From a virus: a DNA stretch of 55,654 nucleotides. The stretch lies in IMG/VR virus record IMGVR_UViG_3300024348_000044, positions 1 to 55,654 of that record. One strand, 5' to 3'. Under the pieces are notes generated by a model. The model was given only the letters and a program-made list of their open reading frames with translations, was not told the DNA's origin and did not search any database. This document shows, piece after piece, positions 42,718-50,750 of this stretch. Within the stretch, counting starts at the first letter, position 1. Each line of letters starts with the position of its first letter. The translations under genes and the position numbers were made by a program.

Positions 42718-43779
42718 TCAACGCATACCGCGTTTTGCCATCGCCTTGTCAGCCAATTGGTTCATGAAGGCTTCGTCGTTGCTGAGCTTTTGCGGGGTTC
42801 CAGACGCGGCTGGGGTCGCGTTGACAGAGCCAGTGAAGGCTTGGCGGCGCTGGTTGAGTGCGCGAAGGCGCTCCATTTCTGGCGTGGCTCGGTTGTTGGA
42901 GAAATCTTGCATGACGCGCATGGTCAGGTCGCGGTCGATGAAGTCTTCAACGGCGTATCCACGGCCAAACGCGAAGTCGAAGAAGTCTTGCTCCGCGTCG
43001 TCTGGTAGCTGAAGCTGAGCCTGAGCCGCGTTGAGGTTGTTCGCGGCCTGCTGGCGATACGCCTGCTCCGAGGACATTTGCGCGTTCTCAACATGCTGGC
43101 GTGACTCTTGGTTCACTTGGCCAGCCTGTTGGAGAAGCTGCGCGACAACCGTCTTCATCTGCTGGTTCTCAGCCTGCATCTGGTTCATCATCTTTGCGGC
43201 ATTGCGATACATGGGCGGCACGCTTACGGCGTTTTCCTGCTCCCATTGTGCAAGCTCTTTTTCAAACTGACCGTCAATCTCGTCGTAACCCGCTGGGGTG
43301 TCTGGGGTGGCGTCGCGCTGCCCACCCATTTGGGGCTTGGACGTGTAGCCCTGAATAGCGGCCTGGATAAAGCCAGCCAACTCATCGCCAGAGACTTCCT
43401 GCCCGCTGGCGCGAGCCTGTTCCATGATCTGCTCCATGAGGCCAATGGCAGGCTCAAGGGGCTTGTAGCGTGTCGCGTTCTTGTGGTTGAGGTCTTTGTA
43501 TCGCGTGGTGAGGCCAGCGATTTGAGAAGACGACATAACCTCTTTGCGGCCATTTCCGAAGTCAACTTCGATGAATGCGTCTTCGCGAGCCTTGTCGCCT
43601 TCAGTCTGAGGGCTGATTTTTGCGGTCGCTGACTCAGTGTTCGTTGGCGGGTTGTCCGCTTTTGGGTCTGCGCGAGGATCGGGCGCAGCTTGCGGTGCAG
43701 CTTGCGGCGCAACGCCGAGCTGTTGCGAAGATACCTGTTGGATGAGAGCTTGATCCATCTCTGGGTTTTGAGTTGCCAT
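42718..43779 (-). CDS. Scaffolding protein
   Basis: A 353-residue protein. The first 70 residues are Gln/Pro/Ala-rich and probably disordered. A long helical, Gln-rich middle follows (EQIMEQARASGQEV and MMNQMQAENQQMKTVV), then a basic C-terminus (NQLADKAMAKRGMR). This fits a phage scaffold whose basic end docks on capsid subunits. It lies directly before the capsid gene. Start MATQNP at 43779, 8 bases after GGAG; ATG 43785 is too close. Confidence 0.75.
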   Translation of the reverse strand: MATQNPEMDQALIQQVSSQQLGVAPQAAPQAAPDPRADPKADNPPTNTESATAKISPQTEGDKAREDAFIEVDFGNGRKEVMSSSQIAGLTTRYKDLNHKNATRYKPLEPAIGLMEQIMEQARASGQEVSGDELAGFIQAAIQGYTSKPQMGGQRDATPDTPAGYDEIDGQFEKELAQWEQENAVSVPPMYRNAAKMMNQMQAENQQMKTVVAQLLQQAGQVNQESRQHVENAQMSSEQAYRQQAANNLNAAQAQLQLPDDAEQDFFDFAFGRGYAVEDFIDRDLTMRVMQDFSNNRATPEMERLRALNQRRQAFTGSVNATPAASGTPQKLSNDEAFMNQLADKAMAKRGMR

Positions 43780-43830
43780 GTTCATTTCTCCTTGCCAGCC
43801 GTAGCGGGCGTTTGTGGGGCCGTAGCGCCG

Positions 43831-44127
43831 TTACAAGTCGTCAGTCTTTGAGGCCGCAGCGGAGGCGTCCGCTTCGGCTTTGAGCGCTGCGTCCATCAGC
43901 AGCTCGTTTTCTAGGATCGCTTTGATCTGTGTCGGGAGGTCGAGAAAACGTCTCGCCGCCCACATTGACCCACGACGGAAATGAATTTCCTCAAGGGCCA
44001 TCCCGCGCTGGTCAACCATTTGATAGGCTGCCTGTAGTATCGCGGTTTCCATTTGCTCCTGCAAAATCTTCCATCCAGGTGATTTGAGGAGTTTTTCAAG
44101 TTCAGCGTGCTTTGTTTTGTTGCTCAT
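43831..44127 (-). CDS. Hypothetical protein upstream of scaffold
   Basis: A 98-residue helical protein. It begins MSNKTKHAELEKLL at ATG 44127, overlapping the previous stop as ATGA. A longer frame to 44187 only repeats the neighbour in another frame. Ala/Glu-rich end. Function unknown; possibly a head assembly factor. Confidence 0.6.
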   Translation of the reverse strand: MSNKTKHAELEKLLKSPGWKILQEQMETAILQAAYQMVDQRGMALEEIHFRRGSMWAARRFLDLPTQIKAILENELLMDAALKAEADASAAASKTDDL

Positions 44128-44384
44128 TTGCCCAGTGTTACATACGCGCCAGCAGACAGCGCCCCAAGTAGGAGCATGACCAGCCACTTAACGAATGTCC
44201 TTGTTGCGGTGCTGCGAATATCGCGCCAGCTCAGAAGAAGCTGGCGCAAGTCACGAATGTCGTTTCCCGCACCGTCGTCGTGCAGGCCGACTTGAGATAA
44301 TGCTTCTTTTGCGCCGCGACGCGCGGCACGCTCTAGCATCGCTTCCAGCTCGGCGGGGCTGATAGTAAAGGTTTGTTCAGCCAC
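44124..44384 (-). CDS. DUF6127-like small membrane protein (holin candidate)
   Basis: An 86-residue protein with GTG start and AAAGGA upstream. The N-terminal part (AELEAMLERAARRGAKEALSQVGL) and RDLRQLLLSWRDIR match DUF6127. The C-terminus is a single transmembrane segment (WLVMLLLGALSAGAYVTL). Small membrane proteins of this kind are often taken as holins; here it sits among head genes, far from the endolysin, so holin is only one possibility. Confidence 0.7.
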   Translation of the reverse strand: MAEQTFTISPAELEAMLERAARRGAKEALSQVGLHDDGAGNDIRDLRQLLLSWRDIRSTATRTFVKWLVMLLLGALSAGAYVTLGK

Positions 44385-44468
44385 CGCTAAGTCCTTTCGT
44401 TGCGGCGCAGCATTTGCTGCGGGTTTGCTTGACTAGGTTATAAAATTACACCGACGCGTTCGTCCCGA

Positions 44469-46154
44469 TTAGAAGATTACTGGGCCAGGGACGAACCAAT
44501 TGTCAGCGTCATCGTCCGTGTTCTGGTTGTTGCCTCCAGACCCAGAAATGTAGAGCTGGCCGTCGTCCAGAAGGAACTGGGAAATCATTGCCGACTCTGG
44601 CCCAGAAAGGCCGAAGTCCACAACGGAGCGGCGGTGGATAAGGACAGGTCGGAAGTAGGTGCTTGTCGACAGGTTATTGCCGTTACCAAGGACGCCTGTT
44701 GCATTGTAACCAAGACCCCAGCAGATGTTGTTGGCGTCCTTCAGGATAACGTTAGGGGTCGCGTTGCCAGATGGAGAAAGATCAACGACGCCCGTCATGG
44801 GGCTGGTTGTCACGCCATCGTCTTCTGTCTTGAGGCATGGTGCAAAATTTGCGTAGTGTGTGGTCGTTGCATCTACACCAAGACCTGAATACACATTCGA
44901 CCCGCAAGCCCAGAGCGACCCATCCGTTTTAACAATGTATGTGCGCCTCCCGCTGGACGACACCCCCATCGCATAGACTTGTGCAACGTCAGTGGCGACA
45001 AGAACTGGGGTCAGGCGGTCAATCGTATCCCCAGTGCCGAGGTTGCCGTAAGTCGTGTTCTCTCCAACTGCGTAGAGGTCGCCATTGTCTGCAAGGAAGC
45101 AGGCATGTTCGCCAGCCACTGACATCGAGACGATGTTGATGCCATTGAGAGTGGCTATCTTGTTCGGGATCGTCAGGTTCGACGTCGACCCGTGGCCGAG
45201 AATGTTCCCGCCACCGTTACCCCAAGAGTAGACTTCTCCAGAAGCGTTTAGCGCAAAGACGGCTGTGTAGCGTCCGCGACCAGCCTGAAGGTCAACGATG
45301 TTGTTGATGATGTTGATCTGAGAATACCAGTATTTATCGGTGGTGCTACCGTCCCCTAGCTGGCCATAAGCATTGTAGCCGCAGGCGTGGACCGTGCCGT
45401 CTGTGCAGAGGACATGCGTGGACTCATACTGGTCCGCGCTGATCTTCGTGGCGACCTTGACGACTTGCTTGCCGTAAAGCGAGTTCTGAATATCGTTGAT
45501 GGCAGTGACGCAAAGGGGCGTATAAACGTCAGTGTTTATAACACCCATGCCGATGGTGCCGTAGTCATTGCCCCCCCAGGCCCAAAAGCCCCCGTTGGCG
45601 TCAATAGCGTAGGTGTTGTTGTAGTAGTCGTTGAACAACTTCTCGATTGCTGGAGCGCCGTTGGGGAAGGCCACCGTGGAGGGGTAAGTCCTGTTCGACG
45701 TGGTTGCGCCGATACCAAGCTGGTAGACGCCATTTGCCCCCCAAGCGCGGACACTGCCGTCCTCCATGATGCAGAACGTGGAGTAGTTAGAGAAGCCACG
45801 GCACTTGGAGAGAGCCTTCACGCGGAGAGCTGGTCTGTTCCCACTTAGGCCAAAGGCAGGCATACCCTGAGCGCCAACCGTCAGGACGTCTCCGACGTTG
45901 CCGACTGGGATGTCCACAAAAGACGTGCCGTCGAATGCCACGAGACTTCCGACAGAAAGGTTTGAGGGGTCGATGCCAGCGGCGAACTGGCTCCAATTTG
46001 ACGTGTTGAGGGGGTCTGTGCCTGTCGTGTTGTCGACCGTGCAAACATACGACGACCCAAGATACGTCACAATGTCTTGTGAAGCGTAGGTATCAGACGC
46101 GCTGTAAGCACCGCGATACTTGAAGGCAATTTTTCCGAGAGAGACTGTAGCCAT
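44469..46154 (-). CDS. RCC1 beta-propeller tail protein 2
   Basis: A 561-residue protein. A small N-terminal module (KYRGAYSASDTYASQDIVTY) resembles carbohydrate-binding or tail-fiber attachment modules. From about residue 125 on, seven RCC1-type repeats are visible, with W/C/V-G-x-N-x-x-G-x-L-G cores such as AWGANGVYQLG, ACGYNAYGQLG and GLGYNATGVLG. This predicts a seven-bladed propeller. It is a paralogue of the next upstream gene. Probably a receptor-binding or tail decoration protein. Confidence 0.8.
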   Translation of the reverse strand: MATVSLGKIAFKYRGAYSASDTYASQDIVTYLGSSYVCTVDNTTGTDPLNTSNWSQFAAGIDPSNLSVGSLVAFDGTSFVDIPVGNVGDVLTVGAQGMPAFGLSGNRPALRVKALSKCRGFSNYSTFCIMEDGSVRAWGANGVYQLGIGATTSNRTYPSTVAFPNGAPAIEKLFNDYYNNTYAIDANGGFWAWGGNDYGTIGMGVINTDVYTPLCVTAINDIQNSLYGKQVVKVATKISADQYESTHVLCTDGTVHACGYNAYGQLGDGSTTDKYWYSQINIINNIVDLQAGRGRYTAVFALNASGEVYSWGNGGGNILGHGSTSNLTIPNKIATLNGINIVSMSVAGEHACFLADNGDLYAVGENTTYGNLGTGDTIDRLTPVLVATDVAQVYAMGVSSSGRRTYIVKTDGSLWACGSNVYSGLGVDATTTHYANFAPCLKTEDDGVTTSPMTGVVDLSPSGNATPNVILKDANNICWGLGYNATGVLGNGNNLSTSTYFRPVLIHRRSVVDFGLSGPESAMISQFLLDDGQLYISGSGGNNQNTDDDADNWFVPGPVIF

Positions 46155-46164
46155 TTTGGTTTCC

Positions 46165-47871
46165 TCAAGTTAGCACAATGCTGGGCGCGGAGCGGGTGTC
46201 ACCGTCATCGTCGTTCCCAAGCTGGTAGTATCCGCCATGACCTGACGTGTAGATGCTGCCGTCGCTCAAAAGGAACGTCGACATAATCATGTTGCCGCCT
46301 GGGTAGACCCAAGTGTCGCCCTGGAGCGTGACGTCGATAATGTTGCCACGGAGCAAGACGTCACCACGGTAGCCTCCCTCTGGCCTGCCATTGGCGTTTT
46401 GCCCCATCTGGGCATTGCCAAATACAGCGGCGGTGCCGTTGGGCTTCAGGACGGCAATGGTCTTGTTGTATTGGCCGCCCATGCCAACCATGCGTGTGTT
46501 GTTGCTGCCCAGCTCAGTGAGCTGTTGCCAGACATTCTCGTTGAGGTATGCGGTGGTGGCGTAGGGGTTCGTCGCGCCGCCCTGCATGATGTCTTGCTTG
46601 TATCCGCAAGCCCAGATCGTTCCGTCTTTTTTGAGAGCGACCATAGTCTCGTTCTGGCCAGAGAAGCACAGCAGTTGGGCCACATCGCTGATGCGGTCGT
46701 CGGGGGTGTAGCGGGCGCTCTGATACGACGGGTGCGTCGTATCGACCAACGACATTGAGTATGCGGACTGCTTTGTCTGAATGCCGCCGTCCGCGTGAAC
46801 CACGGCATAGAAATAGTATTGGGTGGAATAAGCGGATGTGTTGACGTAGGCGCATGAATTGGCAATCGAGAAGTCGACGACTGGGCGCTGGATTGACTCG
46901 TTCCACAGGACATGGCGAGGGGCCGTTCCACTTTGGTTGTTCGAGTAATCTGTGAAGAAGGCGTGGCCAGCAAAGTAGCAATGACCTTGAGGGTTCAGGA
47001 GCGCCGTGCCTGGGTAGGAGCCTTCATTGCAAACAAAGGCTTTCGCAACGAAGAAATCTACAGGGATGCGCCGCCAAGACAGGATGTTCTCAGACGCGTT
47101 GTTGTCATTTATGCCAGCCATGTTCACGGCGTTATAACCCGCGAAGTAAGCATTTCCGTTCGCGGTTAGTGCGATGACGCCCTGGTTGCCAGAGTAATGA
47201 GCGCTGTAGGCAATATCGACTACTTGCTCTGAGTCTGGCAGCTCGCCGCTGCCACTGGACAAGACTGGTGTGTATCTTGTGGTCGTGTCGCCAACGCCGA
47301 GCTGGCCCTGGTTGTTGTAACCCCACGCCCAAAGGCGACCGAACTCGTCGATAGCCATGTAGGAGCCTGCGTAAAGCGCAAACAATTTGGACATGCCTGG
47401 AGCGTTTGAGAAGCCGACGCGACCTGGCAGCGTTCGGTTGATCTGGGTTGTGGTTCCGTTGCCGAGGCAGCCGTTTTGGTTCAAGCCCCACGTCATGACG
47501 CCGCCGTCCGACATGATGGCAGCGTTCGAGAAATTGCCGTTGTAGCGCTCTGGGTTGGACCAGAAGGTCTTGGCGAGCGCGACAGCGCCAGTCGACCGAC
47601 GGCCAGAGTCAAACTGGTATTCTGGGCCGTTCGCAGACCACTTCAGGTTCTGGCCAGGGATGCCAGTCGGGATGGACGGGCCAGAGCCTGACGCGATTGC
47701 GCCGAGCTGGTGGCCAGAAGCTGCAAGGGGGCCACTCATTGGGGTGAATGCCGCGCCGTTGTGACGGTGGGGAATGCCGTTAAGCATCACCACGTCGCCT
47801 TTGCCATAAGTGGCTAAGGGGTTGTGAGCGCCACGCCACTTGTAACCGATGTTTTTTGTGTCAACAGTCAT
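46165..47871 (-). CDS. RCC1 beta-propeller tail protein 1
   Basis: A 568-residue protein from ATG 47871, which overlaps the upstream stop as ATGA. The N-terminal module (KWRGAHNPLATYGKGDVVML) and the RCC1 repeats (TWGLNQNGCLG, AWGYNNQGQLG, ACGYKQD, SGHGGYYQLG) match those of the 561-residue protein; both carry NRT-x-P before a PG/NAP-containing segment. Some middle blades are more diverged. Likely a second receptor-binding protein or a hetero-oligomer partner. Confidence 0.8.
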   Translation of the reverse strand: MTVDTKNIGYKWRGAHNPLATYGKGDVVMLNGIPHRHNGAAFTPMSGPLAASGHQLGAIASGSGPSIPTGIPGQNLKWSANGPEYQFDSGRRSTGAVALAKTFWSNPERYNGNFSNAAIMSDGGVMTWGLNQNGCLGNGTTTQINRTLPGRVGFSNAPGMSKLFALYAGSYMAIDEFGRLWAWGYNNQGQLGVGDTTTRYTPVLSSGSGELPDSEQVVDIAYSAHYSGNQGVIALTANGNAYFAGYNAVNMAGINDNNASENILSWRRIPVDFFVAKAFVCNEGSYPGTALLNPQGHCYFAGHAFFTDYSNNQSGTAPRHVLWNESIQRPVVDFSIANSCAYVNTSAYSTQYYFYAVVHADGGIQTKQSAYSMSLVDTTHPSYQSARYTPDDRISDVAQLLCFSGQNETMVALKKDGTIWACGYKQDIMQGGATNPYATTAYLNENVWQQLTELGSNNTRMVGMGGQYNKTIAVLKPNGTAAVFGNAQMGQNANGRPEGGYRGDVLLRGNIIDVTLQGDTWVYPGGNMIMSTFLLSDGSIYTSGHGGYYQLGNDDDGDTRSAPSIVLT

Positions 47872-48557
47872 AGGACATTCACCAGTTCGTTGTTGCGGAT
47901 GCCAAAAGTGAAGCCGATGTCGAGGACAGCCCATCCGTCAAAATCAGAAGGTCGATAGTCGTCGCTTGTGCCGTAGACCAACTCCAGCTCTGTCTCGTCT
48001 GCCGACAGACGGAAGCCAAAAAAAGCAGGCTTCGCCGCCGAGTTTACGAGCTGGTAGCCATCTTCGCCTGGGCGGACCTGTAGGAACTTCAGCTTGTTGC
48101 CGACCAGCTCCGCATCTTCGACGGGAATGCGGCCAGCGACGCCGTTGATGAGGGTCATAACTTGGTTGGCGACTGGGCCGCCAGACGCCGAGGTGTGCGC
48201 CTCGATGACCATGAACAGCGAAGACTGGTAAAGGAACAGGTCGTGGACCTGGTAGTCAGTGCCAGCAGCCCAAGTGCCGCGAGGGCGGAAGAAGTAGCCA
48301 GACGGGACATCCACCCAGTTTGAGTTCTGGTTGAGATAGACACCGCGACGGGTTTGCAGCGCGTAGGTGCTGGGGTCGACGCGGAACTCGAAGATGTCGT
48401 CCCGTAGATTGCCATCGCTCTGGAAGATGTCGTTCAGAAGATCGGGGATCGTTCTGTCACCGAACTCTGCGCTCTCAAGGTAGGTGTCAAGCGAATGGGT
48501 TCCCGTCCGAGAGGACCGAAACTCTACCTGTTCTAGCTTTGGGCGCGTCTGAGACAT
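47868..48557 (-). CDS. Tail-fiber anchor protein
   Basis: A 229-residue protein. Residues 20-95 (ESAEFGDRTIPDLLNDIFQSDG and following, FRVD, NWVDV) parallel the N-terminal module of the 614-residue fiber (AAELGNKTVGELLSILFNEEG, MRVD, GWQDL). Then comes another small module (PRGTWAAGTDYQVHDLFLYQSS) like the one starting the RCC1 proteins. It may hold the RCC1 proteins on the tail. The start overlaps the previous stop as TAATG. Confidence 0.7.
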   Translation of the reverse strand: MSQTRPKLEQVEFRSSRTGTHSLDTYLESAEFGDRTIPDLLNDIFQSDGNLRDDIFEFRVDPSTYALQTRRGVYLNQNSNWVDVPSGYFFRPRGTWAAGTDYQVHDLFLYQSSLFMVIEAHTSASGGPVANQVMTLINGVAGRIPVEDAELVGNKLKFLQVRPGEDGYQLVNSAAKPAFFGFRLSADETELELVYGTSDDYRPSDFDGWAVLDIGFTFGIRNNELVNVL

Positions 48558-48859
48558 TACTCAATCCCGTGTTTTTTTAGAAGCTCGACTACTTTTGCCT
48601 TGGTCAGCGAGTAGCGCTCATCGTCGTTTTTGGTCGCTTCAAGGTATTCGATGCGTCTGGTCAAGTCGTCCACACGAGACGCACAAGAGCAGGTCGGAAC
48701 AACTTGGGACGGACTGGAAAGCTGCACCTCAATCTTGGAGGCTAAGGCCGCCGAGATGCGCTCAAGACGCTCGTCGACATAAGTCTTGACCCAGGAGCGG
48801 GCGTTCGGCGGGAGCAAAGATGCTTGCTCAAGTTGCGAGGCGTTAGGTTTTGTGGCCAT
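48557..48859 (-). CDS. Hypothetical protein after portal gene
   Basis: A 100-residue, mainly helical protein. The start MATKPNAS at 48859 follows the portal stop with a one-base gap; the extra 16 codons of the longer frame overlap the portal gene. A short Cys pair (TCSCAS) and a coiled coil (RVDDLTRRIEYLEAT) are seen. Function unknown. Confidence 0.6.
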   Translation of the reverse strand: MATKPNASQLEQASLLPPNARSWVKTYVDERLERISAALASKIEVQLSSPSQVVPTCSCASRVDDLTRRIEYLEATKNDDERYSLTKAKVVELLKKHGIE

Positions 48860-48860
48860 G

Positions 48861-50747
48861 TCAGGCTCCCATCGGTTTGAGGTTGCCAGCCTTGACTTGC
48901 TGCTCAAGCTGGTCTTGAGGCATGACAGATGCGCCGCGCATCTTTTCCATCATCGACATGCGCTGAGATGGAGACATGCCCTGGTCCTGCTCCTGCTTGG
49001 AGATTTTGAACTGGTCCAAGTCGCTTACGCCCATCGCGCGGATGGCCTCTTCAGCAATCTTGCCAGTCTTGTATTCCATGTTGAGGCCAGTGTTGTTCAT
49101 GACTTGGAGCATGTTCATCCAAGTCTCCGCGTTCCGCGCAGGCTCCACGGGGAGCGTGCCGTCCACGACAAGGTAGTCAATGTCGCCCTGGATCATGCCA
49201 ATGTTGAAGTCGATGTAGTCGTCTTTCACGAGGCCAGAGAGCTGGCCTGGGCTGTCGCCAGCGCCAACGCGCAGGGAGCCTTCGTATTCGAGGGCGTCTT
49301 GGAGGTTGGATACCATCATGCGGACCAGCGGGCGGACAGTCGTGGCAGACATCAAGCGACTGATGACGCCAAGGCGCTGAGAGCCGAGCTGGGTAAGGCG
49401 CTGGATTTCCGTGGCCGTGCGGATGCCGTCTGCGGTCGGCATACCCTGCTGGGCGTCGGAAGCGGCGGAAAGGCGCTGCTTGAGGTCTGACATAGCGCCA
49501 ATGTCGTTCCAGTGGCCGCGCGTCACGTCGGGGACTTCGGCAATGAAGACGCCGTCACCAGGCTTCGTGCCAGGCAAGGTTCGGACCACGCCCCACGGGT
49601 TGCGGTCGATGAGGTCGGGGACAGAGACTGAGGTCGGGTCTACAAAGATGAGGTTGTTGAGGGCGGCCTGCACGTTGTCGATGCGTGAGCGAAGCAGCCA
49701 AGTCGAGATTTCATGCAGGGGCAGCAGCAAGTCGTAAAGCGACTGGGCATACGTCTTGTGGCTGTCGTGATAGAGGCCACCGATGGCGATAGGGAATTGG
49801 CGGCCATACGGGTTGAGCTGGAAGCGAATGACCGCAGACTCGTCAAGAATTGTCACGAGGAGCCAGACCTGCTCAAGCTGCGGCAGGTTCACTTCGTAGC
49901 CGTTGAGCCGTATCCACGCCTCGTCAACTACACGCGACTGGTCGAGAGAGAAGTGCGCCGCGTTCTCGACCGCGCCCTTGTCCTCTGGGTTGATGTTGAG
50001 GCCGCGACCCTCCTCCTTGGCCCACTTGTGGCCAGGCCACGAGCCGTTCGAGTTCGACATGCGGCGGCGCAGGCCAGGGTATTTGGAGACCTTGGGGTAA
50101 AGCTGCGAACCGATAAGGGCCGATGTGGACATGTGATCCGTGAAAACCATGAACTGCATACGATCCCAGTCGCCCCAGTTGACGCGAGGGTCTGGGAAGG
50201 CGCGGCGAGGGTCGAAGTTCACGATGTCGTTGGTCTTGGTGACGGGGTTCCAAACGCACTTGGTGGGCGCAAAACCATAGCGGATCGAGTCCATCAGCAT
50301 CTGAGCAATGCGGGCCTCGCCCGCAGTGCGACGCATGTGCTGGTGGAGAAGGCGCTCAAGGATCATGGATGATTGGCGAGACTTGCGGTTGAGACCCTCA
50401 AGCTGGAACATAGGATTGCGGCCAGTCAGGGCCGACATCAGGTAGGTCAGGACGGTGTCAGCGATGGCGCGGGTGTCCGCAATGACCGCCTTCTCGCGGA
50501 ACTTGGTGGAGTCGGCTGGCACCCAGACGTCATGAGCGCGGTCTGCGTCGCGCCAGTGGCCGTAGCGGCGGCTGATGCGGTCGTGGGACATTTTCATGCA
50601 GGCGCGGACGTAGTCGATCAGCTTCTGCTCTTGCTTGTCAGACAGCATGTCAGAGATGTCTTCGTATTCCATCAAGGGACGGGTGAGGTCCGACAGGTCT
50701 ACAATCACTTCTGAAGAGGCAGCCTCGGTCTGTTGTTTGTAGTGCAT
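48861..50747 (-). CDS. Portal protein
   Basis: A 628-residue protein. It has a helical stem region (LLPLHEISTWLLRSRIDNVQAALN) and a conserved wing/clip section (PNLI-type segment FVDPTSVSVPDLIDRNPWGVVR, then AASDAQQGMPTADGIRTATE). A Gln/Met-rich tail follows (QEQDQGMSPSQRMSMM). It directly follows the terminase genes. It forms the dodecameric DNA channel at the capsid vertex. Confidence 0.85.
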   Translation of the reverse strand: MHYKQQTEAASSEVIVDLSDLTRPLMEYEDISDMLSDKQEQKLIDYVRACMKMSHDRISRRYGHWRDADRAHDVWVPADSTKFREKAVIADTRAIADTVLTYLMSALTGRNPMFQLEGLNRKSRQSSMILERLLHQHMRRTAGEARIAQMLMDSIRYGFAPTKCVWNPVTKTNDIVNFDPRRAFPDPRVNWGDWDRMQFMVFTDHMSTSALIGSQLYPKVSKYPGLRRRMSNSNGSWPGHKWAKEEGRGLNINPEDKGAVENAAHFSLDQSRVVDEAWIRLNGYEVNLPQLEQVWLLVTILDESAVIRFQLNPYGRQFPIAIGGLYHDSHKTYAQSLYDLLLPLHEISTWLLRSRIDNVQAALNNLIFVDPTSVSVPDLIDRNPWGVVRTLPGTKPGDGVFIAEVPDVTRGHWNDIGAMSDLKQRLSAASDAQQGMPTADGIRTATEIQRLTQLGSQRLGVISRLMSATTVRPLVRMMVSNLQDALEYEGSLRVGAGDSPGQLSGLVKDDYIDFNIGMIQGDIDYLVVDGTLPVEPARNAETWMNMLQVMNNTGLNMEYKTGKIAEEAIRAMGVSDLDQFKISKQEQDQGMSPSQRMSMMEKMRGASVMPQDQLEQQVKAGNLKPMGA

Positions 50748-50750
50748 CGC

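Noticed and set aside
44469-47871. Diversity-generating retroelement target in the RCC1 proteins
   Set aside because: No reverse transcriptase gene and no near-identical template repeat were found.
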